The notes: a model not told the origin generated them from the letters alone. DNA of 64,000 nucleotides from Usitatibacter sp035624355 (GCA_035624355.1 DASPRQ010000027.1:1-64000), one strand, 5' to 3'; positions 17,669 to 28,003 are shown, numbered from the stretch's first letter. Made by a program: numbers and translations.

Positions 17669-20600
17669 TCCGACGCGGCGAGGAGCGAGGCGTTGCCGCC
17701 GGCCGCGGCCGTGTTCACCGTGAACGTGCGCTCGGTCGCGAAGCGCAGGAGGTAGTGCGGGCCGCCCGCCTTCGGCCCCGTGCCCGACAGCCCCTCGCCG
17801 CCGAAGGGCTGGACGCCCACGGTGGCGCCGATCATGTTGCGGTTCACGTAGAGGTTGCCCGCGCGCGCGCGCCGGCGAACGCGCTCGACCGTCTCCTCGA
17901 TGCGGCTGTGGATGCCCATGGTGAGCCCGTAGCCCTTCGCGTTCACCGCGTCGACCACCGCTTCCAGCTCGGAGGCCTCGAAGCGCAGCACGTGCAGGAT
18001 CGGGCCGAAGACCTCGCGGTCGACCGCCCCGAGGCCCGCGATCTCGTAGGCGCGCGGCGCGAAGAAGAATCCGCCCGCGGGACCGGCCGGGAGCGCCGCC
18101 CTGCACAGCAGCTTCGCCTCGCGGTCCATGCGGGCCGCGTGGGCCTCGAGCACGGCGAGCGCCTCGGCGTCGATCACCGGGCCCACGTCGGTCGCGAGGC
18201 GCGCGGGATCGCCGAGGACGAGCTCGGCCGTGGCCCCGGCCAGGATCTCGATCACGCGCGGAGCGATCTCCGACTGCAGGCACAGGATGCGCAGCGACGA
18301 GCAGCGCTGGCCCGCGCTGTCGAACGCCGAGGCGAGGACGTCCGCGACGACCTGCTCGGGCAGCGCGCTCGAATCGACGAGCATCGCGTTGAGCCCCCCG
18401 GTCTCGGCGACGAAGGGCACGATGGGGCCCTCGCGCGCCGCGAGCGCGCGGTTGATCGCCTGCGCGGTCGCCGTCGATCCGGTGAAGCACACGCCCGCCG
18501 TGCGCGCATCGGCCACGAGGGCCGCGCCCACGGTCTCGCCGCGCCCGGGCACCAGGGCGAGGGCGGCGGGCGGGATGCCCGCCTCGTGCAGCAGGCGCAC
18601 CGCGAGGCCCGCGACGAGGGGCGTCTGCTCCGCGGGCTTCGCCACCACGGCGTTGCCGGCCGCGAAGGCCGCGGCGACCTGGCCCGTGAATATCGCGAGC
18701 GGGAAGTTCCACGGGCTGATGCAGACGAACGGGCCGCGCCCGGCGAGGGCGAGGCGGTTCGATTCCCCCGTCGGCCCGGGGAGCTCCTCGGGACGCGCGA
18801 AGTGGCGCCGCGCGAGCATCGCGTAGTAGCGGCAGAAGTCCGCGGCCTCGCGCACCTCGGCGAGCGCGTCGGCGAGCGTCCGGCCCGCCTCGCGCGCGAG
18901 CAGCGCCAGGAGCTCCACGCGCCGCGCCTCGATCCCGTCGGCGGCGCGCTCGAGCATCGCGGCGCGCTCCGCGGCCTCCGGAAGCCGCGCCGTGCGCGCC
19001 GCTTCGAGCGCCGCGCCCGCGATCGCCACGTCGGCCTCGATCACGCGCCCCACGACCCGCCCGCTCGCGGGATCGCGCACCTCGCGCCCGGTCCCACCCA
19101 GCTCGCGGCCGGCGACCAGCGGCTCGGCCTTCCAGTCCGCGCGCGCGACGAGCGGCTCGAGCGCCGCGAGCACCGGCCCCGATTCGCGCACGTCGGCCCA
19201 CGCGAAGCCGCGGGAGTTGCGGCGATCGGGATAGAGATCGGCGGGAAGCGGAATCCGCGGGTTCGCGGCGAGCGCGTGGGAAGCGGCGATCGCAACGGGA
19301 TCGGCGACGACCGTCTCGAGCGGCACCGCGGGATCCGCGATGCGGTTCACGAAGGAGGTGTTCGCGCCGTTCTCGAGCAGCCGACGCACGAGGTAGGGCA
19401 GAAGGTCCTCGTGGCTGCCCACCGGCGCGTAGACGCGGCACGCGCGGCCCGCGGCGACGACCTCCTCGTAGAGATCCTCGCCCATGCCGTGCAGCCGCTG
19501 GAACTCGAAGGCCTGGCCCGGCGCGGCGCGCTCGAGGATGCTCGCGACGGTGTGCGCGTTGTGGGTCGCGAACTGGCCGTAGAACGCGTCGGGCGCGGCG
19601 AGGATGCGCGCGGCGCAGGCGAGGTAGGACACGTCGGTGTTGCACTTGCGCGTGTACACGGGGTAGCCCGCGAGCCCTTGCATCTGGGCGCGCTTCACCT
19701 CCGCATCCCAGTACGCGCCCTTCACGAGCCGCACCATGATGCGCCGGCGCCGGGACCGCGCGAGGCCGGCGAGCCAGTCGATCACGTCGGGCGCGCGCTT
19801 GAGGTACGCCTGCACCGCGAGGCCGAGGCCCTCCCAGCCTTCGAGCGCCGGCGCGGCCACTACCCGCTCGAAGACGTCGAGGGAGAGCTCCAGGCGCTCG
19901 GCCTCCTCGGCATCGAGGGCGACGCCCACGCCTCCCGCCCGCGCCCGTGCGGCGAGCGCCTGCACGCGCGGCACGAGCTCGGCAAGCACCCGCTCGCGCT
20001 GCGCGAACTCGTAGCGCGGGTGCAGCGCCGAGAGCTTGATCGAGATGCCGGGTCGAGCGCCCACGGGTGCCTGCGCGCCGCCCTCGCCCGCGTGCGCCGC
20101 GATGGCGTCGATCGCGGCCGCGTAGGCCTCCTGGTAGCGCGCGGCGTCGGCCGCGGTGTGGGCGGCCTCTCCCAGCATGTCGAAGGAATGGAGGTAGCGC
20201 GCGTGCTCGCTCTCGCGGCTGCGCCGCAGGGCCTCGTCGATGGTGCGCCCCATCACGAACTGCTCGGCCATGAGGCGCATGCCCTGGCGCAGCGCGAGGC
20301 GCACCACCGGCTCGCCCACGCGGGCCGCGAGCCGGCCGAACCAGGCGCCCGGGCTCGCGGCGTCGGCCGCATCGAGACTCACGAGGCGCCCGGTAAGCAT
20401 CATTCCCCAGGTCCCCGCGCTCACGAGGAGCGAGGGATTGCGCCCGACGTGGCGCTCCCAGTCGCCCTGGGAGAGCTTGTCGCGGATCAGGCGGTCGGCG
20501 GTGGCGGCGTCCGGGATGCGCAGCAGCGCCTCGGCCACGCACATGAGCAGCACGCCTTCCTGCGAGGACAGGTCGTACTCGCTGAGGAAGGACTGCATGC

Positions 20601-20781
20601 CCGCGCGCAGCCGCTGCTTCGCGCGCACGCGCTGCACGAGAGCGCTCGAGCGTGCCCGCACGCGCTCGCGCGCCTCGGGCGGGAGCGACGCCTCCGGGAC
20701 GAGCGCCTCGAGCGCCCCGGCCTCGTCGCGCAGATAGTGCGCGCGCAACCTCTCGCGGGACGGGGCGACCGGCTGGTCCAT
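17665..20781 (-). CDS. putA: bifunctional proline dehydrogenase / glutamate-semialdehyde dehydrogenase
   Basis: 1038 residues. It oxidises proline to P5C with FAD, passing electrons to quinone, and then to glutamate with NAD+. The proline dehydrogenase barrel shows VRLVKGAYWD and TRKCNTDVSY with FATHNAHT. The aldehyde dehydrogenase has SPWNFPLAIFTG, GSTATA, the active-site cysteine in SAGQRCSS and FGGEGLSGTG. It lacks the N-terminal ribbon-helix-helix domain and the extra C-terminal region of long trifunctional PutA, so it is the short, non-autoregulating type. The stop overlaps sfsA by 4 nt. Confidence 0.96.
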   Translation of the reverse strand: MDQPVAPSRERLRAHYLRDEAGALEALVPEASLPPEARERVRARSSALVQRVRAKQRLRAGMQSFLSEYDLSSQEGVLLMCVAEALLRIPDAATADRLIRDKLSQGDWERHVGRNPSLLVSAGTWGMMLTGRLVSLDAADAASPGAWFGRLAARVGEPVVRLALRQGMRLMAEQFVMGRTIDEALRRSRESEHARYLHSFDMLGEAAHTAADAARYQEAYAAAIDAIAAHAGEGGAQAPVGARPGISIKLSALHPRYEFAQRERVLAELVPRVQALAARARAGGVGVALDAEEAERLELSLDVFERVVAAPALEGWEGLGLAVQAYLKRAPDVIDWLAGLARSRRRRIMVRLVKGAYWDAEVKRAQMQGLAGYPVYTRKCNTDVSYLACAARILAAPDAFYGQFATHNAHTVASILERAAPGQAFEFQRLHGMGEDLYEEVVAAGRACRVYAPVGSHEDLLPYLVRRLLENGANTSFVNRIADPAVPLETVVADPVAIAASHALAANPRIPLPADLYPDRRNSRGFAWADVRESGPVLAALEPLVARADWKAEPLVAGRELGGTGREVRDPASGRVVGRVIEADVAIAGAALEAARTARLPEAAERAAMLERAADGIEARRVELLALLAREAGRTLADALAEVREAADFCRYYAMLARRHFARPEELPGPTGESNRLALAGRGPFVCISPWNFPLAIFTGQVAAAFAAGNAVVAKPAEQTPLVAGLAVRLLHEAGIPPAALALVPGRGETVGAALVADARTAGVCFTGSTATAQAINRALAAREGPIVPFVAETGGLNAMLVDSSALPEQVVADVLASAFDSAGQRCSSLRILCLQSEIAPRVIEILAGATAELVLGDPARLATDVGPVIDAEALAVLEAHAARMDREAKLLCRAALPAGPAGGFFFAPRAYEIAGLGAVDREVFGPILHVLRFEASELEAVVDAVNAKGYGLTMGIHSRIEETVERVRRRARAGNLYVNRNMIGATVGVQPFGGEGLSGTGPKAGGPHYLLRFATERTFTVNTAAAGGNASLLAASE

Positions 20782-20822
20782 GGCGCGATTCTACGCGCCG
20801 CGAGCCGGCCGGCCGGTGCGAC

Positions 20823-21203
20823 TCAGGCCGCGGGCGAGCCCTGCGACTCCTGCTCCGCAATCTGCCGGCGCACGTCGTCCATGTCGAGCTCCTTCGCCTT
20901 CTGCACGACCTGCTCGAAGGCGCCCTGCGGGAGCGCGCCCGGCTGCGCGAAGACGATGATGTTCTCGCGGAACACCATGAGCGTCGGGATCGAGCGGATC
21001 TGGAAGTGCGCCGCGATCTCCTGCTCCTCGTCGGTGTTCACCTTCGCGAACACGACGTCGGGATGCTGCTCGGAGACCTTCTCGTACACCGGCGCGAAGC
21101 CGCGGCACGGTCCGCACCACGGCGCCCAGTAGTCCACGATCACCGTGGGATTGGAGGTGACGACCTCCTCGAAGTTGTCCTTGGTCAGCTCGACGACGGC
21201 CAT
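20823..21203 (-). CDS. thioredoxin-family protein
   Basis: 126-residue cytosolic thioredoxin. The WCGPC redox motif lies near residue 30, with cis-proline in IRSIPTLMVF. An extra C-terminal helix of about 20 residues (KELDMDDVRRQIAEQ) is longer than in classical thioredoxin. It starts 1 nt after the Dps stop and is probably cotranscribed with it, which would fit an oxidative-stress role (inference). Confidence 0.9.
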   Translation of the reverse strand: MAVVELTKDNFEEVVTSNPTVIVDYWAPWCGPCRGFAPVYEKVSEQHPDVVFAKVNTDEEQEIAAHFQIRSIPTLMVFRENIIVFAQPGALPQGAFEQVVQKAKELDMDDVRRQIAEQESQGSPAA

Positions 21204-21204
21204 C

Positions 21205-21696
21205 TCATTCCTCCAGCAGGGAGCGCAGCATCCAGGCGGTCTTCTCGTGCACCTGCATGCGCTGCGTGAGCAGGTCCGCGGTCGGCTCGTCGTTGTTCGC
21301 CTCGACGAGCGGGAAGATCTTGCGCGCCGTGCGCACCACCGCCTCCTGGCCCTCGACGAGGAGGCGGATCATCCGGCGCGCTTCCGGCACGCCCTCCGTT
21401 TCGCGGATCGAGGAAAGCTTCGCGTACGCCGAGTAGGTGCCCGGCGCGGGGAAGCCCAGGGCGCGGATCCGCTCGGCGATGAGGTCGACGGCCAGCGCCA
21501 GCTCGTTGTACTGCGTCTCGAACATGAGATGCAGGGTCTGGAACATCGGGCCCTTCACGTTCCAGTGGAAGTTGTGGGTCTTGAGGTAGAGCGTATACGT
21601 GTCGGCGAGCAGATGCGAGAGCCCTTCGGCGATCTGCGCGCGCTCCTTGGCGGGAATCCCGATGTCGATCGAGGGTTGCGCTGCCTTGGACGCCAT
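21205..21696 (-). CDS. dps: Dps-family ferroxidase / DNA protection protein
   Basis: 163 residues forming a four-helix bundle that assembles into a dodecameric iron-storing shell and limits Fenton damage. The ferroxidase signature is complete: HNFHWNVKGP, then LHLMFETQYNELALAVDLIAERI. The start at 21696 (MASKAAQ) is preferred over the ATG at 21729 because GGAGAAAAGG stands just upstream. The basic N-terminus is short, so DNA binding is uncertain. Thioredoxin follows after 1 nt. Confidence 0.93.
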   Translation of the reverse strand: MASKAAQPSIDIGIPAKERAQIAEGLSHLLADTYTLYLKTHNFHWNVKGPMFQTLHLMFETQYNELALAVDLIAERIRALGFPAPGTYSAYAKLSSIRETEGVPEARRMIRLLVEGQEAVVRTARKIFPLVEANNDEPTADLLTQRMQVHEKTAWMLRSLLEE

Positions 21697-21813
21697 GTCC
21701 TTTTCTCCTTCAGCCTTTGCACTTCGCATAGCTTGACCGATCCGGCCCCCCGCGTGAAATGAATTCTTCCAATGCGCGCGATAGGACGGCGCAATGCGAT
21801 GGCGGCGGCGCCC

Positions 21814-22686
21814 TCAGCCGGGCGCGAGCGAGCCCATGCGGCCGGTGCGGTACGCGATCTCGGCCGCGCGCACCTGCTCGACGCTGTTCATGACGAAGGG
21901 CCCGTGGAAGACGAGCGGGCCTTCGGCGGGCGCGCCGCCGAGAATCATCGCCTCCAGGCGTGCCGGGCCCGCATTGTCCACCCGGAGCGTCTCTCCGGCC
22001 ATGCCCCAGACCGCGAGCTCGCCGGCTGCCGCCTTCGCCTCCCCGAGCGCGGCGGCGCCTTCGGCCACGTAGATTCCCGCCTCGAAGTCCCGGTGGATCT
22101 CCGCCTCGAATCGGGAGCCGGGCTCGAGCGTGAGATGCCACAGGAACACCGGCATCAGGGTCTCGGCCGGGCCGCGCGCGCCCTCCCACTCGCCCGCGAC
22201 GAGGGCAACCGTCGCGCCGCCACGCCTCACGCGCGGGATCGCCGCGGCGTCGATGCGCTGGTAGCGCGGCGCGGTGGTCTTGAGCAGCCGCGGCAGCGAC
22301 GTCCAGAGCTGGATGCCGTGCATCGTGCGCTCGGCGTCGCTCTCCGCGAGCGGCCGCTCGGCGTGCACGACGCCGCGGCCGGCGGTCATCCATTGGGCGC
22401 CGCCCGCTCCGACCACGCCCGCATGGCCGGCCGAGTCGCGATGCTCGTTGCGTCCCGAGAAGAGGTACGTCACGGTCTCGATGCCGGCGTGCGGATGGGG
22501 CCCGACGCCGTCCTTGCCCGGCTGGGCGCGATAGGGGCCGAAGTGGTCGAGGAAGACCCACGGCCCCACGGAATGGCGCTCGCGGGCGGGCAGCGCGCGT
22601 CGCACCGTGAAGGTGCCGACCGGAGCCTCCTGGGAGGCGAGGACGAGCACCACCGGGCGCACGCGGCTTTCGACGGCGGCGTTCAT
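21814..22686 (-). CDS. pirin-family bicupin protein
   Basis: 290 residues. The metal site is complete: HPHAGIETVTYLFSG supplies two histidines and GGAQWMTAGRGVVHAE the third histidine and glutamate. Bacterial pirins include quercetinase-like dioxygenases and proteins modulating pyruvate metabolism; the substrate here is unknown. It is the last gene of a three-gene unit (pirin, DoxX, pirin), its ATG overlapping the DoxX stop by 4 nt. Confidence 0.9.
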   Translation of the reverse strand: MNAAVESRVRPVVLVLASQEAPVGTFTVRRALPARERHSVGPWVFLDHFGPYRAQPGKDGVGPHPHAGIETVTYLFSGRNEHRDSAGHAGVVGAGGAQWMTAGRGVVHAERPLAESDAERTMHGIQLWTSLPRLLKTTAPRYQRIDAAAIPRVRRGGATVALVAGEWEGARGPAETLMPVFLWHLTLEPGSRFEAEIHRDFEAGIYVAEGAAALGEAKAAAGELAVWGMAGETLRVDNAGPARLEAMILGGAPAEGPLVFHGPFVMNSVEQVRAAEIAYRTGRMGSLAPG

Positions 22687-23111
22687 TTCCGGTCCACGCT
22701 CCACGCGCCGGGGCCGAACGCGAAGACCATGAGCATCCCGCCCGTGATGGAGACGTTCTTCCAGAAGTTGATGTACTGCCCCATGCGATGCGCGGCGTCG
22801 GCGTTCCAGTAATCGTGGAAAAGCAGCCCCGCGAGGAGCGTGAAGCCCGCGAGCGCGAGCCCCACCCAGCGCGCCTTGTAGCCGACGGCGAGGAGGATGC
22901 CGCCGCCCAGCTCGGTGAGGATGGTGAGCGGCAGCAGCACCGAGACCATCGGCAGCTTGGTCGCCATGTACTGCGCCGTGCCGTCGTAGCCGGTGATCTT
23001 GCCGAAGCCGGACATGATGAAGAGGATCGCGAGGAGGATCCGGCCCGCGAGGGCCGCGGCGTTCGTGCAGCCGGCTTGCACGGTGTTCGGTTGCGTCATG
23101 TCGATGTTCAT
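22683..23111 (-). CDS. DoxX family membrane protein
   Basis: 142 residues with four hydrophobic spans. LAGRILLAILFIMSGFGKI and ELGGGILLAVGYKARW are characteristic of DoxX/YphA proteins. The family is often found with redox or thiol-stress genes, but its biochemical role is unclear. It sits between two pirin genes, and the set faces a LysR regulator. It overlaps the downstream pirin by 4 nt. Confidence 0.88.
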   Translation of the reverse strand: MNIDMTQPNTVQAGCTNAAALAGRILLAILFIMSGFGKITGYDGTAQYMATKLPMVSVLLPLTILTELGGGILLAVGYKARWVGLALAGFTLLAGLLFHDYWNADAAHRMGQYINFWKNVSITGGMLMVFAFGPGAWSVDRK

Positions 23112-23141
23112 GAAGGTTCCTTTCTTGTTCGCAGTTGCACG

Positions 23142-23840
<699 letters not shown>

Positions 23841-23944
23841 CCCAGGCTCCATTCGATTGCCATGCTCGATGAAGTCCATGATGGGGTTGATCTTTCCGGA
23901 TTCATAGCGCAATTTACTGCCCGGATCATTCTGAATTCCTGAAT

Positions 23945-24847
23945 ATGCGGCTTTCGCTGGAAGCCCTTCAGGTCGTGGACGCGATCGACCGCAGGGGATC
24001 CTTCGCTGCGGCGGCCGACGAGCTGCATCGGGTTCCGTCAGCGATCACTTACTCCGTCCGGCACCTGGAGGAGGGGCTGGGGATCGCGTTGTTCGACCGC
24101 AAAGGGCATCGCGCCGTGCTGACCGACGCGGGGCGGGAGCTCCTGAACGAGGGCCGGCGCCTGCTCCGGGCAGCCGCCGACCTCGAGTGCCGTGTGCAGC
24201 AGGTCGCGCGCGGCTGGGAGTCGGAGCTGCGCATCGCGCTCGACACCATCGTCGGCATCGAGAAGATCCTCGGCGTCGTCGAGGAGTTCTATTCCCAGGG
24301 CACGGGGACGCGGCTGCGCTTCCTGCACGAGGTCCTGGGCGGCACCTGGGACGCCCTCGCCTCCGGGCGCGCCGACCTCGCCGTCGGCGCGCCCGGAGAT
24401 GCGCCGCCGGGGCGCAACTATTCGGTGCGATCGCTGGGGCGCGTGGAGATGGTGTTCGTCGCCGCTCCCTTCCACCCGGTCTGCCGCGAGCCGGAGCCGC
24501 TCACCGACGAGGTGATCCAGGCCCACCGCGCCGTGAGCGTCGCGGACACCTCGCGCCTGCTGGCGCCGCGCACCGTGGGCCTGCTCTCGGGACAGGACAC
24601 GCTCACGGTGCCGTCGATGGAAGCGAAGGCCGCCGCGCACGTGGCGGGCCTGGGCGTGGGGTTCCTGCCGCGCTGGATCGCCGAGCGCGAGGCGCTCGCG
24701 GGGAGGCTTCGCATCCTGCAGGTCGCGGCGGCGCGCCGCCCCGGCGAGCTGGTGGTGGCGTGGCGGCCGGGCCAGGAAGGCAAGGCGCTGCGCTGGATGG
24801 TGAAGCGCCTCGAGGACCCGCTCGTCGCGGCGGAGCTCCTCTCGTGA
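23945..24847 (+). CDS. LysR-family transcriptional regulator
   Basis: 300 residues. The N-terminal winged helix (RRGSFAAAADELHRVPSAITYSVRHLEEGLGIALFDR in outline) is followed by a type 2 periplasmic-binding-like effector domain. It is divergent from the pirin/DoxX genes. The 104-nt spacer is AT-rich compared with its surroundings and contains ATTCTGAATTCCTGAAT (23930-23942 region), a plausible LysR operator. The inducer is unknown. The stop overlaps the gluQ GTG start by 4 nt. Confidence 0.93.
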   Translation: MRLSLEALQVVDAIDRRGSFAAAADELHRVPSAITYSVRHLEEGLGIALFDRKGHRAVLTDAGRELLNEGRRLLRAAADLECRVQQVARGWESELRIALDTIVGIEKILGVVEEFYSQGTGTRLRFLHEVLGGTWDALASGRADLAVGAPGDAPPGRNYSVRSLGRVEMVFVAAPFHPVCREPEPLTDEVIQAHRAVSVADTSRLLAPRTVGLLSGQDTLTVPSMEAKAAAHVAGLGVGFLPRWIAEREALAGRLRILQVAAARRPGELVVAWRPGQEGKALRWMVKRLEDPLVAAELLS

Positions 24848-25734
24848 GCTACCACGGCCGCTTCGCGCCCTCGCCCACCGGGCCGCTGCACTTCGGATCG
24901 CTGGTGGCGGCGCTCGCGAGCTGGCTCGACGCGCGCGCGGCGGGCGGCCGCTGGAGCCTGCGCATCGAGGACGTGGACGCGCCGCGCACGGTGCCGGGCG
25001 CAGCCGAAGCGATCGTGCGCGCGCTCGAGGCTTGCGGCCTCGAATGGGACGGCGAGATCGCGTGGCAGGGCCGGCGCACCGCGCTCTACGAGGCCGCCCT
25101 CGACCGCCTGCGGGCCGAGCGCCGGGTCTATCGCTGCCGCTGCTCGCGCCGCGAGGTCGCCGACTCGGCGCTCGCCGGGATCGAGGGCGCGGTCTATCCC
25201 GGAACGTGCCGCGAGCTCGAGCTGCCTGCCGACGTGCCGTGCGCCCTGCGGCTGCGGGTTCCGCCGGGCGTGGTCGCCTTCGACGATCGCGTGCAGGGGC
25301 GGGTCGCGCAGGACGTCGCGCGCGAGGTCGGCGACTTCGTGCTGCGCCGCCGGGACGGCCTGCACGCCTACCAGCTCGCGGTCGTCGTGGACGACGGCGA
25401 GCAGGGCGTGACCGACGTCGTGCGCGGGGCCGACCTCCTCGCCTCCACGTCGCGCCAGATCGTGCTGCAGCGCGCGCTCGGGCTTCCCACGCCGCGCTAC
25501 CTCCACTTTCCCGTGGCCACCGACGCGGGCGGCGCGAAGCTCTCTAAGCAGACCCGGGCGAGGCCCCTGGAAGGACGCGAGGCGGCGGCGCGCCTGGGTG
25601 GGGCGCTCGCTTTCCTGGGGCAGCCGGTTCCCGAAACGCGCGAGCCGCGCGAGCTGCTCGCCGAGGCGGCCAGGCGCTGGGACCCGGCGCGCATCCCGCG
25701 GGGGCCGTCGCGTCCCGCGGGCGAAGGCGCCTAG
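24844..25734 (+). CDS. gluQ: glutamyl-Q tRNA(Asp) synthetase
   Basis: 296-residue GluRS-like protein without an anticodon-binding domain. It attaches glutamate to queuosine in tRNA-Asp. Seen are GRFAPSPTGPLHFGSLVAAL (class I HIGH variant), RIEDVDAPR, a zinc site (YRCRCSRRE and YPGTC) and the KMSKS variant KLSKQT. The start is a GTG at 24844 overlapping the LysR stop. The C-terminus meets the LuxR-type gene tail to tail, the two stops sharing CTAG (25731-25734). Confidence 0.93.
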   Translation: MSYHGRFAPSPTGPLHFGSLVAALASWLDARAAGGRWSLRIEDVDAPRTVPGAAEAIVRALEACGLEWDGEIAWQGRRTALYEAALDRLRAERRVYRCRCSRREVADSALAGIEGAVYPGTCRELELPADVPCALRLRVPPGVVAFDDRVQGRVAQDVAREVGDFVLRRRDGLHAYQLAVVVDDGEQGVTDVVRGADLLASTSRQIVLQRALGLPTPRYLHFPVATDAGGAKLSKQTRARPLEGREAAARLGGALAFLGQPVPETREPRELLAEAARRWDPARIPRGPSRPAGEGA

Positions 25735-26834
25735 CGCGCGAGCTGCGCGCCGCCGGCCGCGATGCGCTCGATCGCGCCGGCGCGGTCGTGCACGTCGAGC
25801 TTCAGGAAGAGCTGCTTGATGTGGTAGGCCACGGTGTTCGCCGAGACGCCGAGGGCCTCGGCGATCTCCTGGTTCGCGCGGCCCTGCGCGATCATGAGCG
25901 CGATCTCGCGCTGCTGGGGCGAGAGCGGCAGCCGCCCCATCGCCTCGACGAAGCGCAGGATCATCGGCTCCTGGCGCTGGATGCGCACGCCGATGAGCGC
26001 CTCGGCCGCGCCCCGGTCGTCGTCCAGCCAGTAGGCGCGCAGCACGTGCCGGCCCCACTTGGAGTCGAGCGTCATCGCGGGCGGGGCGCCTTCCTCGCCA
26101 CGCGCCACCGCCTCGAGGCGGGCGCAGAGCGTGCGCAGCGCCTGCGCGGGACGGTCGTTCGCCGGCGAGGCGAGGCTCGCGGCGTTGATCTCCGAGGTCG
26201 TCGCGAGGAGGAGCAGCCGCCGCCCCTTCTCCGAGCCGTGCAGGATGCGGCCGGCGCGGTCGATCACCAGGATCGCCTCGTCGTCGGAGTCGCGCAGCGC
26301 CACCTCGGGGCCGGGCCGCGCCTCGTCGCCCAGCGCGATGCCGTGGGAGACGTAGCGCATCACGCTCGCGAGGTCGCTCCTCTCGCGCGGGCCGAACGCC
26401 GGCGCGTCGGGCGGCCGGTAGAGCGAGACCTGGCCGAGCGCCGCGCCCTGCTCGCGCACGACGCCGTAGAGCACGTGGTGGGCGTCGAGCCGGCGCATGA
26501 TCTCGTTGTAGTAGCCGGTCTTGCGCAGGTCCGCGTCGGGGCTCGTCGCCGACACGCCGTCGGGGGCGGCCGCGCGCTCGAGGAAGGCGCGCCGGAAGGA
26601 CGATTCGCGGCCGTCGTAGTAGCGCTCGAAGTAGAGCGACATCACCTCCGGCGGCAGGAGCCGCTCGGCGTAGAGGTTGCGCATCTCGCCGCGCGCGTCC
26701 ACCCAGAAGAAGGCGGCCGACTCGCTCGGCACGAGCTCGCGCAGCGCCGCCAGGAGCGACCCCACGAGCAGCTCGCCGGGCAGCCCCAGGCAGCAGAGCT
26801 GGCGGATGCGCGCGCGGACGTTCGACTGCTTCAC
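25731..26834 (-). CDS. LuxR-family regulator with GAF/PAS-like sensor
   Basis: 367 residues. Residues about 20-170 resemble a GAF-like sensory region, about 175-290 a PAS-like region, and 303-360 form a LuxR/FixJ helix-turn-helix (LSPQQREIALMIAQGRANQEIAEALGV in outline, then NTVAYHIKQLFLKL). There is no AHL-binding signature and no receiver domain. The start is a GTG at 26834 overlapping the upstream cyclase stop by 4 nt, so it is the last gene of the kinase operon and probably its transcriptional output. The ligand is unknown. Confidence 0.85.
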   Translation of the reverse strand: MKQSNVRARIRQLCCLGLPGELLVGSLLAALRELVPSESAAFFWVDARGEMRNLYAERLLPPEVMSLYFERYYDGRESSFRRAFLERAAAPDGVSATSPDADLRKTGYYNEIMRRLDAHHVLYGVVREQGAALGQVSLYRPPDAPAFGPRERSDLASVMRYVSHGIALGDEARPGPEVALRDSDDEAILVIDRAGRILHGSEKGRRLLLLATTSEINAASLASPANDRPAQALRTLCARLEAVARGEEGAPPAMTLDSKWGRHVLRAYWLDDDRGAAEALIGVRIQRQEPMILRFVEAMGRLPLSPQQREIALMIAQGRANQEIAEALGVSANTVAYHIKQLFLKLDVHDRAGAIERIAAGGAQLAR

Positions 26835-28003
26835 GGGCCGCCCCGTCCCCCGCGCAGGTCGAGCAGGCGGAAGGCGTGCACCGGCCGCTTGAAGCCGTGC
26901 AGCGCCACCTCCCCCAGATCGTCGGCGAGCGCGAGGCCCTCGACCTCCGTGTACACCCGGCGCGACACGAGGATGTTGCCGGCCTCGGCGAGGTCGCACA
27001 GGCGGTTGGCGAGGTTGGTCACGTTGCCGATGGCGCCGTAATCGATGCGGCCCTCGAAGCCGATGGCGCCCACCGTGGCGTAGCCCTGCGCGATGCCGAT
27101 GCCCAGGCCCAGGTCGTAGCCGCGGCGCTTCCACTGCGCGGCGAGCTTGAGCGCGTCCTCCTGCATCGCGAAGGCCATCTCCACGGCGCGGCGCGCCGGC
27201 ATCTGGATCGGCAGCGGGTCGTTGAAGAAGACCATGAGCCCGTCGCCGGTGAAGCGCTCGAGCGTGCCCTGGTACTCGAGCACCCGCGCGCCCATCGCGC
27301 CGTGGAACTCGGAGAGCGCCGCCATCACCTCCTCGGGCTCGGCGCTCTCGGCGAAGGCCGTGAAGCCGCGCAGGTCGAGGAAGACCACGGTGATCTCGCG
27401 CCGGTGGCTCTCGAGCGGATCGTCGGCGCCGCCGGCGAGGATCAGCTCGGCGAGCTGGGGCGAGAAGAAGCGCTTCAGGCGCTGCAGCTTCGCGACGTGC
27501 GCCACCTGCTCGGCCACGCGCGCCTCGAGCGTTCGGTTCCACGCCACGAGCTGGGCGGCCTGGCGCTGCACCGTCTCGTACAGGCGCCGGATGCGCAGCA
27601 GCGAGCGCACGCGCGCAAGCAGCTCCGGCGGGTTGAGGGGCTTGGAGAGGAAATCGTCGGCGCCCGCCTCCAGCCCCCGCACGCGCTCCTCGCGGTCCTC
27701 GAGCGCGGTGACCATGACGACGGGGAGCATCGCGAGCGCCGGGTCGGCGCGCACGGCGCGGCACACCTCGTAGCCGTCCATGACGGGCATGAGCACGTCG
27801 AGGAGCAGCAGGTCGGGAGCCCGCTTGCGCAGCATCTCGAGCGCGCCCGCGCCGTCGGTGGCGGCCTCGACCTCGTAGCCGTGGAAGGCGAGCAGGTCCT
27901 CGAGCAGCTTCACGTTCGCCGGGTTGTCGTCGGCCACGAGGACGCGCCCGGGGGATTCGAGGCTCGCGTCGTCGGCGGTCTGCGGATCGGCCTGGTCGTT
28001 CAC
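26831..28003 (-). CDS. receiver domain fused to a class III adenylate/guanylate cyclase
   Basis: 390 residues. The receiver domain (18-135) has phospho-acceptor Asp69 and the KP pair at 121-122. A coiled coil (140-185) leads to a class III cyclase domain (about 203-380). Metal aspartates are Asp210 (FLDLRGFT) and Asp254 (FTGDGLM); IDYGAIGNVTNLANRL supplies the later catalytic Asn/Arg. The position usually occupied by a purine-recognising lysine (as in DKFIGD) is Arg250, so nucleotide specificity or activity is uncertain. Overlaps both neighbours by 4 nt. Phosphorylation by the kinase would be expected to control it. Confidence 0.88.
   Translation of the reverse strand: MNDQADPQTADDASLESPGRVLVADDNPANVKLLEDLLAFHGYEVEAATDGAGALEMLRKRAPDLLLLDVLMPVMDGYEVCRAVRADPALAMLPVVMVTALEDREERVRGLEAGADDFLSKPLNPPELLARVRSLLRIRRLYETVQRQAAQLVAWNRTLEARVAEQVAHVAKLQRLKRFFSPQLAELILAGGADDPLESHRREITVVFLDLRGFTAFAESAEPEEVMAALSEFHGAMGARVLEYQGTLERFTGDGLMVFFNDPLPIQMPARRAVEMAFAMQEDALKLAAQWKRRGYDLGLGIGIAQGYATVGAIGFEGRIDYGAIGNVTNLANRLCDLAEAGNILVSRRVYTEVEGLALADDLGEVALHGFKRPVHAFRLLDLRGGRGGP

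Noticed and set aside
17755..21132. A 1125-codon plus-strand open frame opposite putA and thioredoxin
   Set aside because: Same reasoning: exactly antisense to well-identified genes and without any motif.
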